In this document: in pieces, positions 1 to 12,673 of the stretch | Position numbering within the stretch: the first letter of the stretch is position 1 | How the letters are laid out: every line of letters starts with the position of its first letter | Notes under the pieces: model-generated | Seen by the model: only the letters and a program-made list of their open reading frames with translations | Database searches by the model: none | Told to the model about the DNA's origin: nothing | DNA from: Strongylocentrotus droebachiensis | Taxonomy: Eukaryota > Echinodermata > Echinoidea > Camarodonta > Strongylocentrotidae | DNA: 64,000 nucleotides | Assembly (NCBI GenBank): GCA_035222895.1 | Contig: JAVYIG010001592.1 | Coordinates: 124,001-188,000, forward strand | Direction: 5' to 3' | Program-made: the position numbers and the translations under genes

Positions 1-63
1 TGACATTTTGTAGAGGACTTTTTGATATTTTCTCTTCTGTAAATACTGCGGCCTTTACGCCAG
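1..63. mobile_element. Truncated end of a TA-type inverted-repeat element
   Basis: The first 60 bases match the right end of the element at 20,757-21,338. Both run through a 'gatattttctcttc' motif and then 'tactgcggcctttacgcc'. Here the terminal 14 bp are mutated and the rest of the element lies outside the window, so only the edge can be described. Confidence 0.6.
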
Positions 64-1116
64 AAAAATATAGTAGTCCAATTTATCCAACACTTTGTGA
101 AAAACCTACGGCAAATCTATGAAAGGTTGCATCCTTAACGTGCATCTTCACACGATCTTCCGTTTTGGTTTCACAAAAGGTCTGGTATCGTGACCTCCAG
201 ACCGGACGCGATGACCCGATGATTCAAAGTGAGCCTCAAATAACTACTTTTGTTGTTTAAAAGGATACTTGCACTTGACCCTGACCTTCTTTCCCAATCT
301 GTCGTTGAGTGTTACTTCAATCATAATGGCAATGTGTTCTCCTCCTGCAAGACACAATAAAAAAAATATATGAATATATGATTGACAAATAAGAGACTTG
401 GTCACTGAAATAAAAACAGTAATATGTGTCTGGAAACCTATAATTATGAAAACTCTGAAGGTAAGCGAAAGTGAGTAACTCTATTACTCCGTAACAAATT
501 TGCACATTTTGGGTAACATTCTTGACTGATTTCAAAGTGATTTGCATGAGTAGAAAGAAGAGGTCTGAGGTCTGAACTCTGAAGGTAGTTTCAAGGTGCA
601 TTGGGTGCTGTATCATCTGAATATATACTGTAGGCCTTGCTGATGCTGATTGCACTGTCAATTGTGAAATTACTTCTGGGGAACTGGGGAAGTGAATATT
701 GGGATTAAATAAAAGAAAGTAAAAGAAAGGCGCGCCGTGCTACATTCAGTGAACTCTGCGCACGGACACCTTAGTACACTAAAGTAATCACTATTATTGA
801 ATAGTCAGCATCAAATTGGCAATATAAAAATTTGAATTTTTCACAGAAAAAATAACGGGAACACTCAGGAGAGTTCAACGTTTTTGTAATGTAAATTGCA
901 TGTTAGCTCATTATCATCAGGTAGAGGTGGAAGGCAAGAACATCGCTATCACTCCGCTATCAAATTGTCAAATTTTGGGTTTAATTATTGAACCGATTGC
1001 AAAGTACTTTTGATGACTATGAGTAGAAAGAAAAGAACATGTACTATGTAGATTCTAATTCTTTCTAGTAAACCCAGAAGGTATAGTTTGCAAGTTCACT
1101 TAGTTTCAGTAGACTA

Positions 1117-1595
1117 GGGGTGCTGGTTCGAGAATAAGGATCGTCCACATAAACGAGGATGTCTTCATACGCGGACAAAACGCGTCCTAAAAGCCAAAGT
1201 TTGTCTGCATTTTCGGGGACGATCCTTACCGATCCGTGCCTTGGCGATGCAAAAAAAGGATTCCGTGATGATGCTCCATGATGCATGTATCACTTACGCA
1301 GCACAGAGACTTTAACGTTATAAACGATAAATCCTCAGGCAGACGGACAACTCATAAAAGCAGACAGTGAATTGAACTGGGGGTATTTTATGACGAGGAA
1401 TCATTTTTTTGCATTGCCAAGGCGGGGATTGATCGGTTTAACCCTAGACCTCTAGATCTACATGTACATCCGCAGAGCGCCAAAGAAAAAAGCTGTCTGC
1501 GCTGATCCTTATTTTTTAGGACGCGATATGTCTGCGTTTACGAAGATATCTTCATTTAATTATGCGGATGATCCTTATTCTTGAACCAGCGCCTC
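1117..1595. mobile_element. Non-autonomous inverted-repeat DNA transposon, 479 bp
   Basis: The left end (GGGGTGCTGGTTCGAGAATA) and the reverse complement of the right end (GAGGCGCTGGTTCAAGAATA) match closely, and the similarity continues inward to about 37 bp. Each end is flanked by TA, which suggests a TA target duplication. A second internal pair ('ggacgcgatatgtctgcg' against 'cgcggacaaaacgcgtcc') extends the fold-back. No coding potential for a transposase is visible. Confidence 0.7.
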
Positions 1596-1659
1596 TACTG
1601 TTCATCGGGTGCAGGAATGGGAAAACACCAACCCATTATTATTATCGGTTTTGTTTACA

Positions 1660-1881
1660 TCACTCTTCAGTCGGTTATCCTATACTTTAGTGCGTTTTAT
1701 TATTTTGGGTTTCTAACTTCAGTTTAACCCTAACCCTAACCCTAACCCTAAACCTAACCCTACCCTTACCCTAACCCTAACCCTATTGATATGCACGTAG
1801 ATCTAGATCTAGAGCTGTAAACTGAAGTTAGAAACCCAAAATAATAAAACACACTAAAGTATAGCATTGCCCTTCAGTCTT
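1660..1881. repeat. Inverted repeat enclosing a telomere-like tract
   Basis: Arms at about 1,675-1,722 and 1,818-1,866 are nearly perfect reverse complements ('attattttgggtttctaac' against 'gttagaaacccaaaataat'). The loop holds CCCTAA repeats at about 1,723-1,786 with a few degenerate copies, i.e. TTAGGG on the minus strand. This is an interstitial tract and not a chromosome end, because unrelated sequence continues on both sides. Confidence 0.8.
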
Positions 1882-2286
1882 CATGCATGGTGTCAATTTA
1901 AGGCTAGGTGATATTACTTTCTTATTTCATTTCATCACGTAGCCCAAGGCCTTAGCCAAGACGGAAATAGTTCTTTTCCCTACGCACTGCATGCACCGCC
2001 ATCACTACTCCAGCTAGCAGCAGCTGGCTACGGCCACTCACATCATCACTGCATTGCAATTTCATGATTTGCATACAATTTCCACACAGAAACGGGTGCG
2101 CGCAATCTGAATGACATGTGACAACTTCTTTCACGATAACTTCACTTACATTCGTTTTTTTAATTCAAACCCACTTCATATTTATTCAGTTCATATACAT
2201 ACCGAATTGTAATAAGCGGCGGTAGGACTCAAGTTCACTGAACTGGTTCTAAGTTGTTTTATTAGGGTCGATCTCTAGATCTAGCT

Positions 2287-2656
2287 CACTCCAGCAAAGC
2301 ATAGAGAGTCAATGCTAATGCGTATTAACCTTTAGCACTGCACTACGCGTTTAATAGGCAGCATTTGAATGCATGAATGGTCAATACACACATAACACAC
2401 AGATGCACACAATTATGCCGATGCGGCTGATCGGCAATTTTGACAGTGGACTCACAATATGATTTTTCAAATTATTCTTTCTAACATCGGAAACTTAACA
2501 AAATTGTATTTTACTGCTATTTAGGTGTCATCAATCGTCACTAAAGAACCGATTTTGAGTGAAATTAATTGAAAATTGTACAGTGGTGTGTGAAATGTTG
2601 AGAATCAATAGCACAGCTTTTAATACACAGCCAGGATAGTAATGCACCTATGTGTG
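2287..2656 (+). repeat. Dispersed repeat family, copy A
   Basis: About 370 bp from 'cactccagcaaagcatagag' to 'gcacctatgtgtg'. Closely related copies occur at 22,099-22,478 and 23,520-23,890 (same strand) and 22,765-23,448 (inverted). No long open frame and no obvious terminal inverted repeat are seen, so the transposon class is unknown. All copies share the block 'aggtgtcatcaatcgtcac'. Confidence 0.8.
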
Positions 2657-5600
2657 GATCGTCGAAGAATGGCTAAGGTATCTTTGAAGATCAAGACCCT
2701 TTTTTTCTTTTTTCATAGGTTTTTATTCTCTTCTAAATTTCTAATTATTTTTTTTCTTTAATTTCCACAATAATTTTTCAAAATTTCCTACAGGAAGAAA
2801 AAAAAAGGGTTATAATAAAAACAAAGAAAAAGATACACGATATGAGGACTTTTCTTGAAATGAAAAGCCAGTATCGGTATCTATATCTAAAATTTGAAAA
2901 ATCTGCCCAGATTTTGAAATGAAAAAAAAAAGACCTTAGAAAATTAGTTAAAAGACTATATAATCTTTTCTTTGGTGTTCAATATTTATCCTATGATTGA
3001 CTTTTTGTTGTCAAATTTCAAAATTGTTTTCAAAGGCATATATTATATATTTTTTTAAAAGTATGTTACTACAATTTCAGTGCGAGGCACATGTGGGGGA
3101 AGGGAGGGGGGGGGGGGGGCATATTTTTCTCATATTTTGAATTCTCAATGTGTACCATGCATATATTTATGCTTTTGCCAGTCCTCGATCTATACTCCTC
3201 CAATTAATCCATCACTAACTTTCTTACGCACATTCAATCTTTAACAACAAATCATTGACCTTTCATATCGTCTGTTCAGACCCAGAAGGGCATTATATCT
3301 TAGTGTGAATCTAACACCCTGCTGGCTAAAAACAGACAACTTATGCTTTCCCCCTTTTCATTTCCACCATTCTCTTTCTTCCATCTCATGTCATTTTCTC
3401 TGTCTTAATTGCATATTCACTATTTCCTTTTTTTTAAACATGATAATTCAGGTAATTACATATGAAACAGCAATACACATCCTTCAAAGTTGTACCCTTT
3501 ATTCAATGTACAAAAGAAGTCAGTAATACTATATTACATGATTGATGAACATGTATAGCATTCTAGATCTTTCATTATACTGGTACACCGAATATGTCTG
3601 ATATAACATACTCTTTATAATATTTATATACTTATACCAACAATATTATTGACATTTTTGCGATTAATGGTTTTAGTTCTAACAGCTTCATGATAAAGTC
3701 AAAGTATTTTAGAGACTTTCACCACATGTGAAATTCTTAGAAAATGCTTGTATTTTAGTGTTATAAACACATACGAAAGGAAGAGAGAGGGAGGGGAGGG
3801 GGGGGGGGGGGGGGTAGAATGGTTGACAATTTTAGAGTGAAAACTTAAGTGAGGATCAGCTTATTCCTTTACCATATACCTTGCATGATAATTATCTACT
3901 ACATATACAAACACTAGAGTACAATAAATACCCATAATAAAATCTTTAGTATTAAACAATATTTCCATCTACCCTTATGTCTAGATTTCATATCCCCCTC
4001 CAGAACCAATATAGGTATAGCTAGTTGTATATAGCAATAAGCTTAGTGAAAACAAGCTGCAAGTTGATTGTCATGGTTGCAGCATTTACTGACAATTTAT
4101 ACCACCATATTTCTCTTGATATAGAGGGTGGTAGGGGATGGTACCTCCCCCTTGACGATTCCCTGTGGCAAAATCAACATTTTCATAGGCTGTACATGTC
4201 GGCAAATTAAGATTATGATCATTTTTCTAATTTGCTGGTTTGAAAATATAATGTTACGTACATTTTCAACAAATTTAATTCGTCAACCCCCACCCACAAT
4301 CAAAATACTGGAGCAATACACAATCACAATGATTATAACACAACTTATCACACTATTACACATGCAATTATCTTTAGAGCAAAATAAATAAAGAGTACTA
4401 GAAACAAAGATCGTTTTCATTGGATAACTTCCTATACAACATTTGGTACATCTATTTCTAAATGTCACAATGCAATGGATTTTTCATAATAAAAATGCTT
4501 TCAAGTCATTGAATTGTTCAATTCTTCTTGCTGGATGTAGTGCCATGCAGTCATAGATGTAAGGGAATGCAACAATTCCTCAATACTTTCCCCCTTTTGC
4601 AAAAGCCAAGGAAACCAATTCTGAGCATCTAGTACATGATGAATTATTTCTACACTCAATATCACAATTTTGTGAGTTCGGAAAGTAGCATTCATGATTC
4701 TATTTATGCATGATTACACATCTAAAACAGATAGGTCCATATATTCTACTGAATTTTAAACCCAATAATAATTGTGTTTAAAAAAGGAAGTTAGTCTGAG
4801 TCTAAGCATTCCTTTGTTAAATGTGACCTTTGACCAAGGAATGGGTTAAAGTGAATTGTTAGAAGATGGATGTTTTGTGTTTAAGATAGGCTGTGTGAAA
4901 TGAAATACTGGTATACTAAAGGTGCTCAAGACATTAGGAGATTAGAAAATATGGCTCAAGGTTATGTCTCAATCGTTGTGAAACTAGGTTAGTTTTAACT
5001 GTTTTAACTGTTAATTGTCTTTATAGGGAGGGGGGGTTAAGAAAATATAGACCCTTTGTTGATTTCATTGGTATAACAGATTATCCTTCTCATTAGTCAG
5101 CCAGCATCTAAGCTATCTGATGGTGCAGGCCGACTTATTTGACTGATGGCCGGCAAGAATGACGGCCTACAACCCCGGCAGCATTGGTGGTCTCAAGAAC
5201 CCTGAGAAAAGTGGCCTCATGCCGGTCAATGGCTGTTAATAGCCCAATCAATGGGCCGATGGTCAACCGGGCCGCATCCGGAAAGAGCATTATTCTCAGA
5301 TAATTTACAACTGAATATTTCCATAATTATCATATCCCTCTAACATAACAATGACATAAACAACAAATCAAATGTCTTTTTGTGCATTTTCAGTACAACT
5401 TGGAAGAGCACCAATCTATCAATATACTTAGTAAGATACAATTCTCAAACTTTCGAAGTTAATTGCCTCTAAACAGTCAAGAATATAGAATACACAGTTT
5501 AAAATCTATAGCAAAGTAGACACATTAGATAGTGTGAAAAAAATATCAATTTGGGACCAGAATTCCCTGACATGCATCTAAGAACTAAACACCATGTACA

Positions 5601-5774
5601 AACTATAAAGTTAGTATTCACATGCAAAGGTCCCATGTTGAGTGTTTAGAACCTAGCCTATTCATTCCCTCTCTAACACAGCATATGTTACATGTACCAG
5701 AAGCATCATGCACAAGCTAGTACTGGCATGTACCAAAACTTATCAGTCACTGCAGTCTATTAAAATGGGGCCAG
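2657..5774. other. Gene-free AT-rich stretch
   Basis: No exon with supported splice sites or protein similarity was recognised. It contains a T-rich then A-rich block (about 2,700-2,940), poly-G runs near 3,106 and 3,797, and one patch of clearly higher GC at about 5,113-5,285. It could include untranslated sequence of a neighbouring gene, but nothing proves this. Confidence 0.5.
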
Positions 5775-6636
5775 GGGCGGTATTCTGAACCCTGTGTTAT
5801 CTCTAATATTGTTGTATCTTTGAAGATAAGACAAAGTTGGTATTCTGAACATTGTTGTAACTTTTGTGTTATCTTTTGTTGTATCTTTTCTCTCATCTTA
5901 TTGGCCGCGCCTGCGCTCATACTTTGGTGCGCTTGTAATTGTGCGTATTATTAATAAAGTGGCATTTAATCCTCATTTGCATATGCGCACGGGAGATAAT
6001 ATGTCGAGATAATTGGTATTCTGAAAGTTGTTGTATCTTTTATCTTATCTTATCTTGCATGGTATTTACAACAATATTTACAACAGGTAGGTGGTTGTTG
6101 TATCTTTCGTGGTGATATAATTGGGGCAATATTTCTTGACCAGAACCAACAATAGACGAGTTAGAAGAAGATTGTGTGTTGACCGGAAACATCACAGATG
6201 AGAACTTTCTAAGATATTACATGCTAGGATATGACGATCTTAATGCTCTCATCTTAACCAATATAGTGAAAGTGTGATTTGCCTTCATGATCCACATTCA
6301 ACAGCGCATAATGATGACGCGCGTAATAAGTGCTCAAATAACTAATTACGCCCAAGATTAGTATGCGCTAGGCGCACCTTCAGATATGGCATAAAGTATT
6401 CCTATTGGTTGACCTACTTATCATGCTTATATAAAATAGATTTTGATTGGTAGGGTCCATAAAAATGGGCGTGTCATCAATGGTCAAAGATAAGATAGAG
6501 GCGGTCCTTCAAGAGATAACACAGGGATAAAACAATGTTCAGAATACCAACTTACAACAATATTAGCGCTGTGTTATCTCTGGAAGATACAACAAAAGAT
6601 AACACAAAACTTACAACAATGTTCAGAATACCGCCC
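5775..6636. mobile_element. Harbinger-like non-autonomous DNA transposon, 862 bp
   Basis: The ends are inverted repeats: GGGCGGTATTCTGAAC on the left and its exact complement on the right. Further inverted similarity follows through the 'gtgttatct' and 'ttgttgtatctt' blocks. CAG flanks both ends (5,772-5,774 and 6,637-6,639). A three-base CWG target duplication fits PIF/Harbinger elements, but no transposase frame is present, so the class is inferred. The short open frame at 6,535-6,723 is just the right terminal repeat read through. Confidence 0.75.
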
Positions 6637-6639
6637 CAG

Positions 6640-8100
6640 GACTCAAAAGTTTGGACTACAAGGAAAAAATGTGACATACAAGTAGCTGGCATTTCCTTTC
6701 TAATTGTGACAGGTGACACATGATTGGAACAAGAATGTCCGTACCCCGACTGGAAAAAGAGTTGAGATCAGTTTTCAGTCTGAAGTGGGGCCAGGATTTG
6801 GAGGCCATGATTTTGGACCACTAGCAAGAATATATGACATACTAGTAATATGCAGAAAAGTTTCTTCTTGCCAAAGGTTGTTAGTTAATTGACACACACA
6901 TTGAAATGTTTCAGTTCCTAGAAACACCATGTTAATGATGACAAGTGTTGGAAAAACATACATGTAGTAGGTCGTAGGTCAAAGGTCACAGATGAGAGAG
7001 AAGGAAGAGTAGATTAATCCACACCCTGTATCAGTGTTGGAGGATATTTCAAGAGTTCTTGAAGAGGTAGAGGATTCCAAAGAAGCCCATAAGGTCGTTA
7101 AATGCTTTTTCTTTCATGATCCATTCTGACTCCCTTTCTTTCTTTCTTTATTGCATGCCACTATAAGTAGAGAAACAAGATTTGATCAATGGTTAGTTTT
7201 CTGAAGTGACATCGGTTGTGACTGCCAAGGAATACCAATGCCGGCAGTACAAAAGGGCGATTGGCTAAAGTGGGTGGATTGGTGGGAGTGGGGGGGGGGG
7301 GGGGGGGGGGTGGGGGTGGGGTAGGGGTAGAGGAGAACCATTCTATTGTTTTATACACCAAGTAAAGAAAAAGCACATAAAACTAGCATTTGTATAGGAA
7401 AAGGGATGAAATATTTCTGTAGCTTTTGCTGATGCTTGACCAAAGGTTGTATCATAGCTTGATTCATGCATATGGTCTCTATCAAATTGTTAGACAGGAA
7501 AGAAAGAATTGTAAGATGAATGATTTCTAATATCATATTGCAGTTATTGAAGAGATACATATATTGACCAAAAATAACATGCAAATGGGGGTTGAAACTT
7601 GAAAGTGCATTAAAATGTGCAACTAGCTAGAGATTTGCTTTGCTTGGTTAGTGCAAGTCAAGGCAACTGTCTCTGACAAACATGCATTATAATAGAAAGC
7701 AGTGTAGAGTCAGTATTTTGTTCAAATTCGATCATACATGTAACTGCCATTCTACCAATTAATCAATGCTCAGAAGTTTTTGAATAAGAGAAAGAGAGAA
7801 AATTTGCATGGAAATCTTTGCTGGTTTGTATGTATGCGAAATAGAGAGCAACAGAAATATAATCATGCCTCCCCCCCCCCCCAAAAAAAAAGAGTCAAAT
7901 GTGAAATACTTAACATAAAAAAGGAGTTAACATATGAGTATTATGAAATAAACATACAAAATGAACACAAAAACATTATGGAAAGTACATTATCATGGTT
8001 CACACATACATACATGCACAATGACCAAAACATATAATATATTTACAGTGTATGTGTAACACATGTGAACTTGCATGGATTCTGGCAATAACCTAGTTTT
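6640..8100. other. Gene-free stretch with poly-G tract
   Basis: No coding exon recognised. The main feature is a G-rich run at about 7,285-7,325 containing roughly 20 uninterrupted G; reading it backwards gives an artificial proline-rich frame. A C run followed by an A run lies at about 7,869-7,890. Confidence 0.5.
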
Positions 8101-8600
8101 TGTTAGAATAATAATAATTATAATCATAAAATAGGTTTTCCTGCCCATTCTAACATTTTTTTTTCATTCAATTTGGTCCCAAAACTTCCTAATCTAGCAC
8201 ATCTCGTAGTCAATTTCCACTTTGGTCATTCATTTCCAATTTTTGTTGTCCAATCATTTTCACTTTTTGCATCCAATTTTGTCAAATTCATATCTAGTTT
8301 GTTATCCTCAGCTGCATGAATACTGCATGCATCAATTACGTCATTTAACACTCAATTTAGTCAACGCGTCACATGTTGATTGTAAGGTCGTGTCTATGGA
8401 AAAAAAAATCTCTTGAAATTGATTGCATAAAGACAAATTTCATTATTACATTTTGACGGAGACGAATTCACACGAAATCTGATAAAAATGAATGGACAAG
8501 TGTTGAAATTGATTGACCATTGACTTACTTGAATGACAAGCGACTAAATTAACTTTGACGATTGCCTGAGCCTGGATTGTTAGGACAAAACTGAAGTGCA
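8101..8600. repeat. Dispersed repeat with 'tttggtcattcattt' core, copy 1
   Basis: The segment from 'taggttttcctgcccattc' through 'actttggtcattcattt' and 'ttttgcatccaatttt' is shared with 16,905-17,175 inside PMPCA. The later part (about 8,450-8,600) carries reverse-complement versions of the same words, such as 'gttaggacaaaac', so the element appears to fold back on itself. No coding function is evident. Confidence 0.6.
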
Positions 8601-11600
8601 CAAAGATGAATTTGAAGATAAAAAAGTGATAAAATGGAGGGGAAATCCTATAATAATGGGTTCTTGTATAGCGCTCATGTTTTTATTAGACTCAACACTT
8701 CTTACCCCTGAGAGCAGTTAAGTGCAAATAGAATGTGAAGTACTAAAAAATAAAGGAATTTCTTTTGAGAAAATAGAGGATTGAGCTACTCAAAATTAGG
8801 ATTTGAATATAACTGCTACAATACCTTCTTGAGAAATATATTGATTACTTGTACAAAAAAAACACAGTACGAAAACTTGAATAACCAGTATTCCTGAACA
8901 AATACATAGATAAAATTCATTTACGAAGTGATTATTGCTCATTACAGGTGTAATCAAACCCGTGAAAGCAGAATTTATTTAGTATTCTTCAAATCACAAA
9001 AGAGGTACATGATGATATTCTTTCACTCTGTATACAAAAAAAAATGTATGCTACAAAACCCTGTACAAAAATATCTACATGTATAAATGAAAAATTTGCA
9101 CAGTGCACATAGGGACACTAATAGTGCCAACTTTGTCATTACATAGCGTAGTTCAATGTCCAAAAGTAGTTTTTTTTTATACAAAACATGATTACAATTT
9201 ACATATGATATTGACTATTCAGTAATAAAACACTTTTTTGTTAATGTTAAAATTGGGAAATTATTCACATGATTAGGAGTTCATAATTTTTAGACATATG
9301 GGCTGGATCGGTCAAATTCAAGGAGAAATGACTTTTGTGTTCCGAGTTCAGTTGGTTTTTTCCCATAATAGTTAATCTTACAAATACTCATAACTTTTGG
9401 AATCACCCCCCCCCCCCCCCCCCTTTAAAAAAAAAAAGTATAACGTGGGGATTCCAATACCAGTATACGACACATATCATCTTCCTTCATTGCAAACTGG
9501 CACATTTGCAATGAAATAAACAAAAAACATCAATATATCAGCATGTATTAAACATTATGAATACTCCAAAATTGTAAGCTTTTGGGGATACCAAAAATGC
9601 TTATCTCAAGAAAGAAAGCGAAATGAGAGGTAATATGGTGATGAATGGACAAGGGAGGCTTAACGACCCTGTCTGATTTGAAAAATGAAATTGACGAATT
9701 ATATATCAATGGAAACCTTATAAGTCAAAGATTACAAAAAGATCAATAATGTGCTTTTTGTACTGCCTGTCAGAGGAGTAACATTAATTATGCACAGCCC
9801 ATCACCTCAGCTATATAGGCGATCCGATCAGGTCCACATGTTATGTCATGAGGTTTTAATTGAGACAATAATTTTCTCTTTAAATTTGTACCGGTATTCT
9901 ACGTTTATTTAGCTTTCCATTGATATAAAGTTGTATTTTCATCGGATAGGATCTTTGAAGCGCAAACACTCCAAACCTTCTAATAAATTCTCTACTAGAG
10001 AAATCAGATAGTTCAAAATGAGTCAGACTGGGAGACTGGGGTTATTAAAATAACCTGATTATTCCATAAAATGAATTTAACACAACTATTAAATACACAA
10101 GCCTGGGTAAATCAGTTGAATCATTAGTTATAAGTGAATACCAACAAAACTTTGCAATGAAAAAAAAAGACACTGTACACCAACATGTGAGAAACAAATA
10201 TGAATACATTATATGTAACTTGTCTCACAAAATATTGGAACAAAGGGAAATGAAAAGTGAACAACATTGGCCAGTTTCTCAAAACACGTTGTAAGTCTCA
10301 TTTCTTGTACATCTCTTAGAAACGTATTTTATAGGTAATTATGTCATGTGTATGAAAGCAAAGAAATAAGAGAAATAGAATGTTGGAACTTTGAAATGAA
10401 TCAGACCAATAATAAGAAAGTTATCAGTGTTTTAAATATGATATCATATATCTATGAGAATCACATCTTGGCAATTTGGTCACTGGATTGTGCCGTATTT
10501 ATGGACAACTGTTTCTATTTATTGTGTACAAAAACATCATAAAATATCTGTTTTTCTCAAAATGTTTTTTTTTCTTCTCCAAAATATATTGTGGGTAGCA
10601 TATATTACTAAAGGTTCTCTTTAAAGAAAAAAGCTCTCCTGAGACATAAATTTTGAACAATTTACATTTTTAGTAATTTTGATAGTTGGAACAAATGGGA
10701 AAGGTGTCCAGCACTTCTTCACAGTGACACTGATAATTCAGTGAATTCGGAGTGCCCATACTTACAGTGATTACAACTTATAAGAATGTTTAACTTTTTC
10801 ATTTTTTGTCCGATTTCGTTCAAACTTTTACCAATATGATTCTCTGATTTTTGGGGGATTTCTTTTTAGAGTAGTTTACCATTAACCAACCGACTACTGA
10901 ATCCTCATATTCCATAGAGGTTTAATACAAGAGCCACCTGGTTCCAGAAGGTAATGGGTTAAGGTTGCATTTCTCTTTAAACTAGCCTTCAATGGGATGT
11001 CCATGAACTTAGACTTAGGATGGATTTGAGAAACCTGCCCCATGCTATATTTAAGCTTCTGAATACAAGATATATGGCATTTATACAGGTAAGGATGAGG
11101 CAGAAGCAAGGGGTAATGTTCAATGAATCATGATTTCATCAATGAACAAACTAAAAATAATGCACAATGTTGGTAAAGATCATCAAAGAGAAAGGAGGAA
11201 GAGGAGAGAATTAGGTGATGGCTCGGTTTTGGTAATGTGGAATAGTTTGCCATGTCCAATAAGGAATTCAACAACAGTCAGTCCTATATTTCTTGATACT
11301 GGCGGATGCATAGACCGTGAATTTGAAGTTTCCAATATCATAATATATTATACCAATATTCCAATATCATAATATATTATACTAATATGGCCTTTCGGCA
11401 ATTACCAATAGATGCATAATGAATTATTATTTTTTACTAAAGCTATGGCCTTGACCAACACTGATTATTAATTTCGATAATAAAGCAAATAGCCAAATCA
11501 AAGATAACATTAACAGAATAAACAAAAGTACAGAACAGACGATTGCAAGCCTAATATAAGCTGCGTAGTTTACGCTTCCGGTCCTATCAGTTCATGCTTG

Positions 11601-12170
11601 GGGATACTGCGTTGATAAATTTTGATCATGATATTGCAATTGTTTTTCCTTGCTGATTGCTTTTGATGGTGTATTTTACCCAAGTTCTACATGTATATGC
11701 TTGTAAGTATCCAGGGACATTCAGCTGTGCATCCTATCTGAGGGACTTTTGCTCAACAGGACAGTCACTCAGAGAATTGCATGTTTCAGAAAATAGAAAC
11801 TGTGGGAGCTATTATAATGGGACAGTATAACTCAGTATGTAGCAAAGGCTTTGATAGGCCCATGTCCACAGTTCAAGAACAAAGTCATTTGACTATTACC
11901 CCCTTAACTCCTTGAGTCTCAACTCCTAAATCATTAGAATCCGGCTTAAATACTTAGGGATGGAAGGAGCTTTCCTACAAGCGGATACCGCCTTTATTAG
12001 CAATCGGGTAAAATAACCAATCAAAGAATCAATTGATGTTTCGGCATTTCAAAATGTACTTTGATGTGTGCGCGATTTATTAGCAATGGCATATCTGCAG
12101 ATATCAAATTGGTTATATTTGTACATGAAAATCAAACAACAACAACAATAACAAGTATTAAGAAAAAAAG
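8601..12170. other. Gene-free AT-rich stretch downstream of PMPCA
   Basis: Nothing with exon-like codon use or splice structure was found. Poly-C then poly-A occurs at about 9,408-9,436, and a short inverted pair sits near 9,700 and 9,915 ('tatatcaatggaa' against 'ttccattgatata'). Part may be 3' untranslated sequence of PMPCA, whose stop is at 12,674 on the minus strand. Confidence 0.45.
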
Positions 12171-12174
12171 GAAT

Positions 12175-12560
12175 AAAAAATATAGCGCTTTTCTTTGATT
12201 GCAATGGTGAATTCTTTCTGATCATGACCAAACATGATGAAACCTGTATATAAAGACTGCTCAAAGGAGAGAGAAAGTGACCTTTAAAGGCAGGTGGTCT
12301 TTCAAAAGAAGTTCACTAAATCAAAGATTTTCATTTTTTTAAATAGACATGTGGTCTTTAGTGTGAGCTTATTCTGATCATGAGCAAATACAATAAAACC
12401 TCGACATAATTATAGACCACTCAAAAGAAAGACAAAACGTGACCTTTATAGACAGGTGGTCTTTAAACTGAAGTTCTCTACAATACAGATTTCTATAAGA
12501 AACACAGTTTAAAGGAAACAAATATTTGATTTTTGTGTTAGAGACAGGTGGTCTTTATAT
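12175..12560. repeat. Degenerate direct repeats with 'caggtggtcttt' core
   Basis: The block 'gtgacctttaaaggcaggtg' plus 'gtcttt' recurs as 'gtgacctttatagacaggtg' plus 'gtcttt' about 160-170 bp later, and 'gacaggtggtctttatat' appears once more near 12,543. The copies lie just beyond the PMPCA stop codon on its downstream side. Confidence 0.6.
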
Positions 12561-12673
12561 ACAGGTAGTACATGGAGCTAAAGCAGGTTTGATTTCTTTT
12601 TTGTGTGCATCATTTGCAAAGGTTTGAAACTCTGAACATGAACAAATATAAAGATAACAAACTCCCTCCACAA

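Noticed and set aside
1723-1786. A true chromosome end
   Set aside because: The CCCTAA tract is short, partly degenerate, and flanked on both sides by ordinary sequence and inverted arms.
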